64,000 nt of DNA from Pirellula staleyi DSM 6068. Lineage in GTDB: Bacteria > Planctomycetota > Planctomycetia > Pirellulales > Pirellulaceae. Shown here in pieces: positions 8,534 to 18,471 of the stretch; position 1 is the first letter of the stretch; each line of letters opens with the position of its first letter. The notes under the pieces were generated by a model, which did no database searches, had not been told where the DNA came from, and was given only the letters and a program-made list of their open reading frames with translations. Both the position numbers and the translations under genes were made by a program. The DNA lies in the NCBI GenBank assembly GCA_945900945.1, contig CAMDKL010000007.1, positions 1-64,000 on the forward strand, written 5' to 3'.

Positions 8534-10216
8534 TTACTCGTCGCGGGCAACGATGACCAAACACATATCGTCCTCTTGTTCGCAGCCGACAATATGTTTG
8601 GTGACACGGTCAATGATCTCGTTACCCGCACGCTGGATATCCCCTGCACATTCCGCCACCCGCTGACGAACTTGGTCGATCGAGAACTGGGCTCCCTGAG
8701 CATTGGGGGCTTCAAAGATTCCATCCGTATACAACGTCATGGATTCGCCAGGTAGGATGTCCATCTCAAAGGCATCGAATGGGATATCGGTCATAATGCC
8801 TAGGGGAGGACCGCCCACATCGGATCCAGGTTCTTGGATCGACTTGTTTTGCATGAGCATGATGGGTGGCATGTGCCCGGCGATGACAATCGTTGCCTTG
8901 TGAGCAACGCAGTCCAAAACGATAACGGCCATCGTAATAAACTTTTCGACTCCCAAGGCAGTGATTCGATCGTTGAGCGTTGCCATAGCCAATCGGGGAT
9001 CGGCAATCGTTGCAAAGGCAAACCGCCACTCGGCAGACAGCTTGGCCATGAACATGGCGGCTGCTACCCCGTGCCCTACCACGTCGGCGATAACGATAGC
9101 AATGCGATTATTGCTTAGCTCAATATAGTCAAAATAGTCGCCGCCGATCTGTTCGGCTGGGTTGTAGTATTGAAAGAAAGAGTAGCCGGGAATTTTGGGG
9201 GCGGCTTTTGGGAGAAACGCTAATTGTACTTGACTTGCCAATTCTAGGTCTTGTTCGACTAACCGTCGTTTAACATCTTTTTCGTGTAACTGTGCATTTT
9301 CGATTGCGATGCCTGCTTGGTTTGCAACGCCAACTAAAACTTCAAGATCTTTGCTTTCGAAACCTCCTTTTTGCTGCACGGTATCGATCTGAATTGCACC
9401 GATTGCATCTCCATCGCTATTAAGGAGTGGGGCAACGATCATGGACCGAATGCGAAAATCTGCAATGCTCTGACTCAGTTCAAAACGGGCATCGCTCCCG
9501 GCGTCGAGTGAGATAATGGCTTCTTTGGTCTGCATAACCTCGCGTAAGACTGTTTTGGAGACTCGTACCATCTCTTCTTGGTCAGGTCGTCGAGTCTTGA
9601 TCCATTTCGGCTTAAGTTGTCCGTCGCCGTCATTGAGGATAATAAAACCACGATCCGCCTGAATGAAGATTGTGAATAGTGTGTCCAAAACCTTTGGAAG
9701 CACATCGTCCAAGGTAACGGCTCTCGCAAGATTCTTCATGATCTCGAGGATCGCAGCCAGCTTGGCTTCCGGAGACGCGCTCAACTGGGCTCCGTATTGG
9801 CTGCCACGAACATCTAGCTTGGCGGTAACGGATAGAGTGGAACTCCCGTCATCGCCATCGTCGACGATCATTATGCCAAACGCCGAACCCTCGGACATCG
9901 TATTGGCAGTCAAGGCCGAAGATTCAGCCTCTTCGTGAAAGTTCAATTCGATATCGCATATCCGAATCGTATCCCCTTCCAGAAGTTTTGTTGACTCATT
10001 GATCAGTCGACCGTTTACAAACGTGCCGTTGCGGCTTTTGAGGTCTTCCAAAACGAAGTTCGAGCCACTCTTGGAGATTTTGGCGTGCTGTCTCGAAACG
10101 GAACCGCTTTCGAGAACAATGTCGCAGTCGGGATGTCGTCCCATGACGTATTGACTATTTTCCAAGGGATAGCGGCGTCCCATGGCGGGCCCAGTAATTG
10201 CATCCAAATATGGCAT
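8534..10216 (-). CDS. FHA-GAF-SpoIIE (PP2C-type) protein phosphatase
   Basis: The protein has 560 aa and three readable domains. Residues 5-90 are an FHA phosphothreonine-binding domain (YVMGRHPDCDIVLESGSVSRQ, then SRNGTFVNG). Residues about 150-320 are a GAF sensor domain (ADRGFIILNDGDGQLKP; GIAIENAQLHE). A short coiled linker leads to a SpoIIE/RsbU-type PP2C phosphatase, about 345-555, with metal-binding GGDYFDY, IADVVGHGVAAAMFMA and LYTDGIFE. Such proteins dephosphorylate anti-sigma-factor antagonists or other Ser/Thr targets in response to a GAF signal. The gene lies 155 bases downstream of fliF on the same strand, so a link to flagellar assembly or motility control is possible but inferred. 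Confidence 0.92.
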   Translation of the reverse strand: MPYLDAITGPAMGRRYPLENSQYVMGRHPDCDIVLESGSVSRQHAKISKSGSNFVLEDLKSRNGTFVNGRLINESTKLLEGDTIRICDIELNFHEEAESSALTANTMSEGSAFGIMIVDDGDDGSSTLSVTAKLDVRGSQYGAQLSASPEAKLAAILEIMKNLARAVTLDDVLPKVLDTLFTIFIQADRGFIILNDGDGQLKPKWIKTRRPDQEEMVRVSKTVLREVMQTKEAIISLDAGSDARFELSQSIADFRIRSMIVAPLLNSDGDAIGAIQIDTVQQKGGFESKDLEVLVGVANQAGIAIENAQLHEKDVKRRLVEQDLELASQVQLAFLPKAAPKIPGYSFFQYYNPAEQIGGDYFDYIELSNNRIAIVIADVVGHGVAAAMFMAKLSAEWRFAFATIADPRLAMATLNDRITALGVEKFITMAVIVLDCVAHKATIVIAGHMPPIMLMQNKSIQEPGSDVGGPPLGIMTDIPFDAFEMDILPGESMTLYTDGIFEAPNAQGAQFSIDQVRQRVAECAGDIQRAGNEIIDRVTKHIVGCEQEDDMCLVIVARDE

Positions 10217-10371
10217 AGTAAAAATCGGCGAAACCGTCAGAGGTGGAAGTGAGTTTCCGATATGATAACTCTTTGATCGGATCTCCGGTATTTGACCGTG
10301 AGATTTTATTCCAGAGCCAGCGGCTCAGATTAAGGACTGTATTTTAGCGTACCTGGATATGCTCTCGCGAT

Positions 10372-12072
10372 TTACGTCGATTCGGTGATCCAATTGCGTA
10401 GCATCGTGGCCGCAACATCGGGATTATCGCGTACTAAAGCTGTCAAATCGTTTTTGATGTCGCCACCGGTAGTTCGAAGTCGCGGTAGCGAAATCTCACC
10501 CTCCGATTGGTTGGCAAAAACCTCATTTTCTTCGTCTGTCAATGAACTCAAGTCGATATCGTTCGCGTCGTCTAGTGGTAAATCAAAACCTCGCTCGAAA
10601 TCCCTATCCTTTGAAGTTGGCACGGTCTTCGCAAAGCTCCGAAGCGATATCAGGGCGACACCTACCAGTCCCATTAGTGCCAGCGTTTGCCAAGATTGCG
10701 ATAGCCACTCCAAAACCGTAACGGTCAACGAAACGGCGGGCGGTTCAGGAACTGGCATGTCCTGATAAGTTTCAACGGCTACCCTTGGGATTTTGTCTTC
10801 GCCCGCAGCAACTAGGGGTAGAATTGCGCTGATTTTCTTTTGGATACTACGTTCCGTTTCGTCCTGCAGCGTCTTGATATCGCTCGCAGTCTGCTCAGGG
10901 AAGTCACTTGCAGGTTTACCTGGATTCAATTCCCTCCATTTGTAAACTGCCACTTTTCGATAATAAGAGAATGGAATGGAAGCCGAAACGGATACTCGCG
11001 TTGTCTTGTGCCCCACTGTTTTCGTTCGTTTTAGCGTGTTTCCTGTAACGCTCTTTTCCTTTTCGGTTTGTTCCTTCGATTCCGTGTTCTGGTCCGGGGT
11101 AGCAGTGATCGAGGCACTTTTATTGGCAAGGGCATTCGGTTCTGTGCCTGGCCTGCCCCCCTGCGTAATTCGCTGACCCTTGGCGTCCTTCTTGCTTGAA
11201 GCCGATTGGATAACGGTTGGTTTTTCGTTGAAGCTGAGGCTTTCCGTTGTCTCGCCAGCAGTCGGGTCAAGCTCAACACTCACATCCAATCGGACATTTC
11301 CGTAATCCGTTAAGAGCCGTTCCGCTCTAAAGCGATATTCTTCCTCCTGCTGCCTTTTCAACTGGTAGTACTTGGACTGCTGCATTGAAGTTGGATCATC
11401 GGAAGCGATCATTGTTTGGCCATTGCAGTAGACAGCAATATCGGATTGCTTTAATCCTGCAAATGACTTTTCGACAAAACTGATGATCGCACGCCGTTGG
11501 TCGGCTGCTAGCTCTTTGCTCCCTTTTGTTTGGATTGCGACACTGGCAGTTTGCTTCCGATCGCCGGAAAAACCAGCCCGCTTTTCGTCATACGTGATAA
11601 ATGCGTCTTGAATGATGGGGTCCATGCGTTTGAGTGCATTGGAAAGTGACTTCAGTTTCGCGTTCAATAGCTTTTGTTCCGTCGTCTTGGTCGATTCCAA
11701 AAAGCTGTTGCTATTGAGTGCTGTCTCGATCGAATTGCCCATCCTCTCCGGAACGGCTTTGCCCTCAGAGATGGCTTTATAGTACACGTCGCTGGATGCT
11801 TTCGGCACGAGCATGCGATTGCCTTTTCGATCAAAACCGCGAAGGCCTGAGTTTCCAAGCGCAAACTCAATATTGTCGAGTTCTTCGTCACTGAGGGTTT
11901 TTCCATCCAAAAGGTACACCATCGCGCCGTTGCCAGTAGCACCCGCCTGAATCAGATACACCGTACTTATCCCGATCCCCACGGTCAGTAATACTGCCAT
12001 CAACTTGGATTGGGGCGTCATCCCTGCAAAGAGAGACCGCATCTGCAGAATGAAATCGGTAAGTTGATTCAT
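10372..12072 (-). CDS. fliF: Flagellar MS-ring protein FliF
   Basis: The protein has 566 aa, the usual FliF length. TM1 is at residues 24-45 (KLMAVLLTVGIGISTVYLI). The periplasmic YscJ/FliF ring-building domains follow (residues about 50-300), including ALKRMDPIIQDAFITYDEKR and YYQLKRQQEEEYRFRAERLL. A variable Lys/Glu/Thr-rich linker separates them from TM2 (about 450-470), followed by a short cytoplasmic tail. The tail ends NPDVAATMLRNWI, matching the conserved FliG-binding C-terminus. FliF builds the inner-membrane ring on which rotor and export apparatus assemble. It sits 25 bases after fliE in the order flgC-fliE-fliF. Confidence 0.93.
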   Translation of the reverse strand: MNQLTDFILQMRSLFAGMTPQSKLMAVLLTVGIGISTVYLIQAGATGNGAMVYLLDGKTLSDEELDNIEFALGNSGLRGFDRKGNRMLVPKASSDVYYKAISEGKAVPERMGNSIETALNSNSFLESTKTTEQKLLNAKLKSLSNALKRMDPIIQDAFITYDEKRAGFSGDRKQTASVAIQTKGSKELAADQRRAIISFVEKSFAGLKQSDIAVYCNGQTMIASDDPTSMQQSKYYQLKRQQEEEYRFRAERLLTDYGNVRLDVSVELDPTAGETTESLSFNEKPTVIQSASSKKDAKGQRITQGGRPGTEPNALANKSASITATPDQNTESKEQTEKEKSVTGNTLKRTKTVGHKTTRVSVSASIPFSYYRKVAVYKWRELNPGKPASDFPEQTASDIKTLQDETERSIQKKISAILPLVAAGEDKIPRVAVETYQDMPVPEPPAVSLTVTVLEWLSQSWQTLALMGLVGVALISLRSFAKTVPTSKDRDFERGFDLPLDDANDIDLSSLTDEENEVFANQSEGEISLPRLRTTGGDIKNDLTALVRDNPDVAATMLRNWITEST

Positions 12073-12097
12073 AGATTGAAGTTTGGTTCAGGGTGGA

Positions 12098-12427
12098 TTA
12101 GACGCGGATCGAATTTAGCTCTTCGTACGCATCCAAAAGCTTGTTTCGGATTTGCACAAGCAGACGGAATGACATGTCGGCTTTCTGCATGCTCGTGAAT
12201 ACCTCAGCCTGATTGACGTCGCCGCCGGTTAGCAACTGCTCCATCTGACCGTTGGCGGAATTCTGCATTTCATTTACTTTGGTAACTCCACCCACCAGCA
12301 TGTCGGAAAAGGGGTTACTACTGCCTGAGTTGGCGCTTCCAAGTTCGGACTGTGCGCTGGCTCGCTGTAGCAATCGCATGGCTTTGTCGGCATGCTGAGC
12401 CATCATAGAATCGGAGCGAATTTGCAT
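12098..12427 (-). CDS. fliE: Flagellar hook-basal body adaptor FliE
   Basis: The protein has 109 aa, standard for FliE. The C-terminal half carries the family pattern QAEVFTSMQKADMSFRLLVQ followed by IRNKLLDAYEE, which corresponds to the conserved helix pair. FliE joins the MS ring (FliF) to the proximal rod. The gene begins 6 bases after the flgC stop and ends 25 bases before fliF, consistent with one transcript. Confidence 0.92.
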   Translation of the reverse strand: MQIRSDSMMAQHADKAMRLLQRASAQSELGSANSGSSNPFSDMLVGGVTKVNEMQNSANGQMEQLLTGGDVNQAEVFTSMQKADMSFRLLVQIRNKLLDAYEELNSIRV

Positions 12428-12433
12428 AAGGAA

Positions 12434-12853
12434 TTACGCCAGAATGCTGAGTGTTTGTCTGGCAAGTCCTTCGGTGACTTCCATGACGCCAATGTTGGCT
12501 TCGTAAGATCTCGACGCTTGCAATGCATCGACGAATTGCTCGTTCATGTCGACGTTTGGGTAAGCCACGTAGCCTTTCCATTTGCCCTCCGTTGCGGCAA
12601 GTGGGTGGTCCGGCTGAAAACGATACAGAGGCTCAGAATCGTCAATCTCGACCTTTGCAATTTTGACACCGGCTGCTCCTCCTTCCGGCTGCTCCTCACC
12701 GGTTTCAAATACGACGAAACGGGACTGATAAGGCTTGTTCTCGCCTGCCTCGTTTTTCAACGTCGACATGTTTGCGATGTTGCCTGAAATAGTATTGAGC
12801 CGAACTCGCTGAGCCACTAACGCGCTGGTGCTAATGTCCATTGCCGAAATCAT
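12434..12853 (-). CDS. flgC: Flagellar proximal rod protein FlgC
   Basis: The protein has 139 aa. The N-terminus MISAMDISTSALVAQRVRLN followed by ISGNIANMSTLKNE is the axial-protein signature, and the C-terminus NVDMNEQFVDALQASRSYEA is the conserved rod/hook coiled segment. FlgC forms part of the proximal rod. GGAGG lies nine bases before the ATG. FlgB normally sits directly upstream, but here the next gene upstream is the giant SdrD-B protein, so flgB must be elsewhere. flgC is first of flgC-fliE-fliF. Confidence 0.93.
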   Translation of the reverse strand: MISAMDISTSALVAQRVRLNTISGNIANMSTLKNEAGENKPYQSRFVVFETGEEQPEGGAAGVKIAKVEIDDSEPLYRFQPDHPLAATEGKWKGYVAYPNVDMNEQFVDALQASRSYEANIGVMEVTEGLARQTLSILA

Positions 12854-12982
12854 AGTCCGTCGCCTCCTGCGAACTCACTTTTTCTGAAAAACTCAGATCC
12901 ACAGTGATACGCTTTAGCAAATCCAGCGAATTAAGCCAAGATCTTTCCGAAAGATTTCGCTAATGCTAGCAGATAAACCAGT

Positions 12983-12999
12983 GGTGCCAACGTGGCACC
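12983..12999. repeat. Small hairpin downstream of the SdrD-B gene
   Basis: GGTGCCA and TGGCACC form a perfect 7-bp stem around ACG, immediately after the stop of the minus-strand 1393-aa protein gene. It may act in transcript ending although no T-run follows. It could equally be a small dispersed repeat. Confidence 0.45.
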
Positions 13000-13002
13000 T
13001 AC

Positions 13003-16000
13003 CTATCGCAATGCCGTGCGGGCTTCCGGCTCGGTCAGTCCAGGTATGGAAGAATAGAATGCTGCCTCGTCGACACCGTCGCCGTTGAAATCTCCGACGA
13101 CGACTTGCCCCGCTTGGCCCTCAATTTCAAACACCCGATCGGTGGCATCCCATCGACCATTGCCGTTGCTATCGACAATCAAATCTCTGCCTCGAACCAC
13201 CGCAATTTCATCCAGCCCATCGCCATTGAAGTCACCGACTACCGCGATGTCACCTTGTTGACCAAAATCAAAGAACGAATCCTCTTGAGCACTAAAACGA
13301 CCATCGCCGTTCACATCGATGCGCCATTTACCGTTGTTGAAAATTCCAAGAGTTGAGATGCCATCCCCATTGAAGTCCCCAGCAACAGGCTGGTCGGTGT
13401 CGCCTCCAAAACGGAACACGTGGTCAATTACGTCTGAGCGCGGATCGCCCGTGACGCTGCGTTGCATAAGTCGATCCTGTCCTGCCACTTTCTTGCGAGG
13501 TGGTAAGTTCTTAGGGGTAGAAAAGAGCCTATTCTCGGGATCAGGCAAACCAGGTTCGTTCAGAAGGGCTTGTTCGTCACCTGCCCACTCCGGACCGAAG
13601 ATTCCGATATCATCTTTCCCATCACCATCCCAATCTCCAACCACAGCCAAATCGCCTTTTTCGCCGAGCTTCGCCCATAGATCGCCTCGATCCCAAACAC
13701 CGTTTCCATTGATGTCTAATAACCATTCTCCGTCTTTAAACAGTGCCAATTCATCTCGCCCGTCTCCGTTGAAGTCGCCCGCGAGTTGCTTTGCTCCCAA
13801 AATATCGAACGCATCTCGTGAAAGCTTTGCGGGTTTGTTCTTGGTATTGGAAACGATCACCCAACGGCCACGGTCTAGCGTATCCACCGTCCATAAACTC
13901 GTATTTAACAGTTTAGCGGAACTCGCAACACGGTCACGGCTAACCGTTTTTTCATTCTGATGCCCGCGTGGTTCGCCGGCATTGATGATACTTAAATGCC
14001 ATGTGTATTCAACCGAGTAGCCCGCACCGGGCGTGTCCGGCCGACCCAATTCAAACGGTGGTATCACCAGCATGCGATCATAGGGAGGTGTAACAAATCC
14101 GATTGCCGGTGGCAGGCTTGTCGGCGGCGTGCTTGTCAGTGGTGGCGGCGCAGGCGGGTTGCTGGGCGGGCTCCTGAGCGGGGTCATGGTCACGACAACT
14201 TCGCTGAAATTATTTTCAATCGACTGTGCACCTGCTTGCAATGGGATCATCAAGATCGCATCGCTTCCAGGCCTCGTTGCTGGATCGATTGCCAACTGCT
14301 CAAGGATATCTTGAATATCGAAATCCGTATTCATATCCTCGACATTGATCGCAAAACCGCCCGTGGACCCCGCAGTGTCCAGTCCATCAAAGTAGCCATC
14401 TGGTTGAACCTCATAAACGTGGTACTCTCCAATTCTCAATCCGCGAAATTCGTAGTACCCGTTGCGATCGGTGACGACGCGAATGGTTTCCCCAGAATAG
14501 ACACCCGGCATTGCACTACTCGAGGACAAGCGTTGCCCAGTGCGAGTTCTCAATTCGAGTACCACGCCGCCAATAGGGGCGTCCCCTTCGTTTCGAATCC
14601 CATCCCTAAGTTCCTTGAGAAGCAACGGTGGCAGTCCATCCTCTGTTTCAATCGGAGCCCCATCTTGAAAAACGTAACCTGCTATTGACGCCGGAGGAAC
14701 TTCACAGAAATTTAGCTCGAAAACACTCTTACCAGAACCAAGCACAAGGTTGGCAATCAAATCAACGATGTCCGTATCTGCAACTCTGTCCGGGGCCATT
14801 TGGCCGCCCTGAAAGTAACCAGCTGGCTGAATCTCACGAACGGAATAAATGCCTGGCCTTAAATTGATAAAGCGATAGATACCTTGTTCGTCGGTTTGGG
14901 CAGTGTCAATCACATTGCCTTGCTCATCCAGCAACTCCACTCTCACATCGGAAATCGATGACTCGTCTGTGTCGAAAATGCAATCCTCGTTTAAGTCTGC
15001 GAAGACCATTCCCTCAAGGGATGCAACCCGTTGTTCGCTAAAATCATAGTCCGTCGCTTGAGCACCTGCCCCCAGAGCAATTGCCGAGATGATATCATTC
15101 AAGGTCGCATTGCCACCCGAGCTGCCAGCCTTCTGGCCACCTTGAAGATATCCTTCCGGCTGCTGCTCTCGAATCGTGTATACGCCAGGAAGCAGGTTGT
15201 CAAAATGGTATTCTCCAGACGGATCCGTTTGGGTCGTCGCAATGACTTGCCTTTGCTCATCGAGAATTTCAATGAGAACACCTTCGAGACGGACCTCATC
15301 GTGATCTCGAATGCCATCCCCATTGAAATCTTCGTACACGTTCCCGGCGATGCTGGCCGGAAGCAGTTCGCAGAAGTCGTAATGGGTCCCTTGCTGCCCT
15401 CCTCTGATTGAAACCTGTCCAATCTGAGATCCGCTAGATGCAGATCCAATCGCGATTCCATCGATCACGCCGACGCGAGACAGTCCATCAAGTAGATCAG
15501 CAAGTTGCGTTTCGACAATACTGTAGACGCCAGCCGGCAGCAGATCGAAGTGATAGCTACCGTCAGCGACAGTGAAGGTAGTGGCCACGACAGAGCCGGA
15601 CGCATTTACTAAGTCGATCTTTACATCAGGCAACGGCGAGTAGGAATTCGGCTCCGAAGAAAAGCAATCAAAGCCAGGCATCGCAACGCAGACATGACCC
15701 GACAAACTCGATGGCTCAATCTCGCCAAAGTTAAACTCGATTCCGTTGTCATTTCCGTCGAGACGAATTTCAGTGATCTGATCATCGGTCGCGCTGGAAC
15801 CACGCGATTGGCCTCGAACCGTTCCAGGAGAATCCTTGCCGTCAAAGTAGTCGATGGGCTGCGAGGATTCGGAAATGCGATATCGGCCAGGCGGTAGCCC
15901 GATGAAACGGTAAGAGCCGTCCGACAAAGTCTGGGTTGTCAGGCTCAGTGGGCCAGCGATAGTCTCAAGCGAGACGATTTGAATGTCTATTCCGCCAATC

Positions 16001-17184
16001 CCAGTTTCACTATCTTCTCGTCGACCGTTATCGTTGTTATCTCGGTAAACAAAGCCACTGATTTGGACAGGCTGGGCTTCGGCAAAGTCCAGTCGTGTAC
16101 CGCTGCTATCTCCTCGCAGGATCTGGATATCGGTTAGAATATCTTTGCCGTCAAGTACAGTGCTTCCTAAATTCGACTGGCCATTCAATAACCCTGGAAC
16201 GGCACCCACGCTGAGGTACCCGTCCGGTTGCGACTCGCGAATCTGGTACGTGCCAGGCGCCAGAGAGAGATTGAGACCAAACTGATATCGCCCCTGCTGG
16301 TCGGTCGTGGTGCTCAGTCCTGTGCTAATGTAGCTTCCGTTATCGAGGCGGAACAAGCTAAGTGCAACGTTGGCGATGCCAGCTTCGCCTGAGTCTTGGG
16401 TGAGACTCAAATTGCTATCGAGGTAGACAGACCCTGACAACTCGATCGGTTTGGGAACCTGCGTTACAGTCGCAGCCGCTCCAGAAGTTCTGTCTCGCAA
16501 TCCGCCATTATTGTCGGGAGGCAAATCCATGCTGGAGGGAGCAAAGATAGGGTCATAAAGGTTGACGAAGCTACCCTCTGCGGAAGCATTCTCAAAATAG
16601 GGAGCAACAAAGGTAGCTTTAATCTTGGATTCGGAGAATTCAACACCAGATGTGATCGGGTCAATGTTCGGGTTGATTGCATCAGGACTTTGTTCATTGC
16701 GGTAACGCTGGATCTCATCGACATCCATCGAGAACTTGAGCTTATCACCCGCAACGAAATTTTTAAAAGTCAGAACGAGTTGCATACCACCATCTGTGAC
16801 TGCTGCGCTTACGTGTGCATTGGTCGATTGAGCCGTCAACGCCTCCAAATGAAATGGAAACGCATGGTCGGATCCTAGCCCACCTTCGACAGTGTCAAAG
16901 AGATTGTCTCCACTGGAAAAGCCAGGCGATCCTTGATCGGTATCGATCACCAAACGAGTTAGCTGCGTTCCTGCCGCACCGCCTCGAAAGGTAACGTAAA
17001 ATGAATCGCCTTGCGCATCACCGCCATTGTCCTCTTCGACGTAGACACCGCCGACCCAAAGTGGATCCACGTTGAACATCACTCGCGACTCGAGGGATTC
17101 AAGAATCGAACGACGTACAGATTTGTTTGAGTATCTCACGATATTTTTTAGGGGGTTGTCGCTGCGAGATGAGGGACGGTTCAA
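13003..17184 (-). CDS. Large secreted SdrD-B-repeat / FG-GAP protein
   Basis: The protein has 1393 aa. A basic N-terminus leads to RRSILESLESRVMFNVDPLW, a degenerate LEPR-XLL-type motif seen at the start of many exported planctomycete giants. A non-repetitive domain (about 45-245) is followed by six SdrD-B (Cna-B-like) beta-sandwich repeats. They begin GSVYLDSNLS, GFVYRDNNDNG, GHVCVAMPGFD, GNVYEDFNGDG, GMVFADLNEDC and GYVFQDGAP, roughly residues 250-1020. A Pro-rich hinge then leads to five FG-GAP-type calcium loops (GDFNGDGRDEL, GDWDGDGKDDI and similar) up to the end. It should be a long, calcium-stiffened cell-surface or adhesive rod. The start is TTG at 17184, 21 bases after the WD40 stop, with no clear ribosome binding site; GTG a few codons later is an alternative. 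Confidence 0.85.
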   Translation of the reverse strand: MNRPSSRSDNPLKNIVRYSNKSVRRSILESLESRVMFNVDPLWVGGVYVEEDNGGDAQGDSFYVTFRGGAAGTQLTRLVIDTDQGSPGFSSGDNLFDTVEGGLGSDHAFPFHLEALTAQSTNAHVSAAVTDGGMQLVLTFKNFVAGDKLKFSMDVDEIQRYRNEQSPDAINPNIDPITSGVEFSESKIKATFVAPYFENASAEGSFVNLYDPIFAPSSMDLPPDNNGGLRDRTSGAAATVTQVPKPIELSGSVYLDSNLSLTQDSGEAGIANVALSLFRLDNGSYISTGLSTTTDQQGRYQFGLNLSLAPGTYQIRESQPDGYLSVGAVPGLLNGQSNLGSTVLDGKDILTDIQILRGDSSGTRLDFAEAQPVQISGFVYRDNNDNGRREDSETGIGGIDIQIVSLETIAGPLSLTTQTLSDGSYRFIGLPPGRYRISESSQPIDYFDGKDSPGTVRGQSRGSSATDDQITEIRLDGNDNGIEFNFGEIEPSSLSGHVCVAMPGFDCFSSEPNSYSPLPDVKIDLVNASGSVVATTFTVADGSYHFDLLPAGVYSIVETQLADLLDGLSRVGVIDGIAIGSASSGSQIGQVSIRGGQQGTHYDFCELLPASIAGNVYEDFNGDGIRDHDEVRLEGVLIEILDEQRQVIATTQTDPSGEYHFDNLLPGVYTIREQQPEGYLQGGQKAGSSGGNATLNDIISAIALGAGAQATDYDFSEQRVASLEGMVFADLNEDCIFDTDESSISDVRVELLDEQGNVIDTAQTDEQGIYRFINLRPGIYSVREIQPAGYFQGGQMAPDRVADTDIVDLIANLVLGSGKSVFELNFCEVPPASIAGYVFQDGAPIETEDGLPPLLLKELRDGIRNEGDAPIGGVVLELRTRTGQRLSSSSAMPGVYSGETIRVVTDRNGYYEFRGLRIGEYHVYEVQPDGYFDGLDTAGSTGGFAINVEDMNTDFDIQDILEQLAIDPATRPGSDAILMIPLQAGAQSIENNFSEVVVTMTPLRSPPSNPPAPPPLTSTPPTSLPPAIGFVTPPYDRMLVIPPFELGRPDTPGAGYSVEYTWHLSIINAGEPRGHQNEKTVSRDRVASSAKLLNTSLWTVDTLDRGRWVIVSNTKNKPAKLSRDAFDILGAKQLAGDFNGDGRDELALFKDGEWLLDINGNGVWDRGDLWAKLGEKGDLAVVGDWDGDGKDDIGIFGPEWAGDEQALLNEPGLPDPENRLFSTPKNLPPRKKVAGQDRLMQRSVTGDPRSDVIDHVFRFGGDTDQPVAGDFNGDGISTLGIFNNGKWRIDVNGDGRFSAQEDSFFDFGQQGDIAVVGDFNGDGLDEIAVVRGRDLIVDSNGNGRWDATDRVFEIEGQAGQVVVGDFNGDGVDEAAFYSSIPGLTEPEARTALR

Positions 17185-17205
17185 ATGTTTTTCGTCGATC
17201 GTAAA

Positions 17206-18471
17206 TTACCTAACTTCTTCTCCGGCGCCGGAGTCTTCGAACTGGGCAGCCACAGGATGACGGTATCTACCCTCTTTATCCATCGTCGCGATGGCTCGTT
17301 CAATGTCCCAAATGCGAATGGTGGTATCGAAGCTTCCCGAGATCAGGTGCTTCGGTGTGCGTTTCAGGATGCTCACGGAGCCATCATGGCCAACCAGCTT
17401 TGCATGCACTTGCTGATCGGTATCGCTAAAAATGCGAATCATGTTGTCACTGCTAGCAATTGCAAACAGATGTGGTTCCAACTCGCACAATCCGAGAAGC
17501 TTTCCACCGCCAATCTCGGCTTGTCCAACTATGGCTCGATTAGCGACATCGTAGTGGATGATACGACGGTCTTCTCCGACGGATGTTATATGACTGCCAT
17601 CGGTAGAAAATTGGAGCGATCTAATTCGTTCGAAATGCAGCGGGACTACTAGTTCGTTTGATGGATCCAAATGCAATCCACCCTCGTTCTCAACGATATC
17701 AATGCGCCGCATCCTTAACACTCCATCACGGCCACCAAAAGCAATCCATTTCCGATCCGGCGAAGCAGCGATCGATCGAATGTCGGCACAATCGCAAGAG
17801 TGAAATACAACAAGGTCTTTTTGGGCACCGTCATATTGGTAAATGCGATTGCTAAATCCTGCCGCAAAGATGCAATCGTCGCGGAGAAACGTTAGCGTCA
17901 TCAACGCGTGTGGAACCGACTTTGTTGAAATCAACTTCGGCCTGGAGCCCAGCGACCAAACCCGAAGCGTTCCATCGTTGCTGCAAGATGCCAATTCAAG
18001 GCCACTTGGTGAGAACTCGACAGATTGAACCCAATCCAGGTGACCGATTAGCGTGGCTGACGTCTTTCCCGTGGCCAAGTCCACGATTCGGATTGCGTGG
18101 TCATCACCAGCTGCTGCAATAACGTCACCCTTGGGGGAGACACTCATGGCGGTTACTACTGGCGATTCAATGTGGCTAGGCAGGCTCTTCAATCGAATTA
18201 CGTCTACCCCAGGTCCGTTTGGAGCCGATCGCACATTTCCGTTGTTCGGATCGGCTAGCGCATTGTCATTTTTAACAGGTCCGGTCCGAAATGGATTGGG
18301 AAAAGTTTTTGTAGAGCCGCTCGGAATCTCCCTTTCTTTTTGTGCGATCAACGTGGAGGAGCAAACACCCGTGGATACCAATAGCCATGCACCAAGCCGT
18401 CCTCCTCTCAACATAGCCGGGGTAATCGCGGCAATTACTGAATTCACGGTGTGAACTCGACGTATTTGCAT
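17206..18471 (-). CDS. Exported WD40 repeat protein
   Basis: The track start at 18621 adds 50 residues of no protein character. ATG at 18471 has GAGGGG about eight bases upstream and begins a signal peptide (RGGRLGAWLLVSTGVCSSTL), giving 421 aa. WD40 units follow from about residue 100, for example VTAMSVSPKGDVIAAAGDDH, LIGHLDWVQSVEFSPSGLEL plus RVWSL, and LVGHDGSVSILKRTPKHLI with TIRIWD near the end, consistent with a seven-bladed propeller. It is probably a secreted protein-binding scaffold. The tight spacing (21 bases) to the SdrD-B gene suggests co-expression. Confidence 0.88.
   Translation of the reverse strand: MQIRRVHTVNSVIAAITPAMLRGGRLGAWLLVSTGVCSSTLIAQKEREIPSGSTKTFPNPFRTGPVKNDNALADPNNGNVRSAPNGPGVDVIRLKSLPSHIESPVVTAMSVSPKGDVIAAAGDDHAIRIVDLATGKTSATLIGHLDWVQSVEFSPSGLELASCSNDGTLRVWSLGSRPKLISTKSVPHALMTLTFLRDDCIFAAGFSNRIYQYDGAQKDLVVFHSCDCADIRSIAASPDRKWIAFGGRDGVLRMRRIDIVENEGGLHLDPSNELVVPLHFERIRSLQFSTDGSHITSVGEDRRIIHYDVANRAIVGQAEIGGGKLLGLCELEPHLFAIASSDNMIRIFSDTDQQVHAKLVGHDGSVSILKRTPKHLISGSFDTTIRIWDIERAIATMDKEGRYRHPVAAQFEDSGAGEEVR

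Noticed and set aside
13319-14688. 213- and 230-aa plus-strand ORFs over the SdrD-B gene
   Set aside because: They are antisense to FG-GAP and SdrD-B repeats and have biased, non-protein-like composition.
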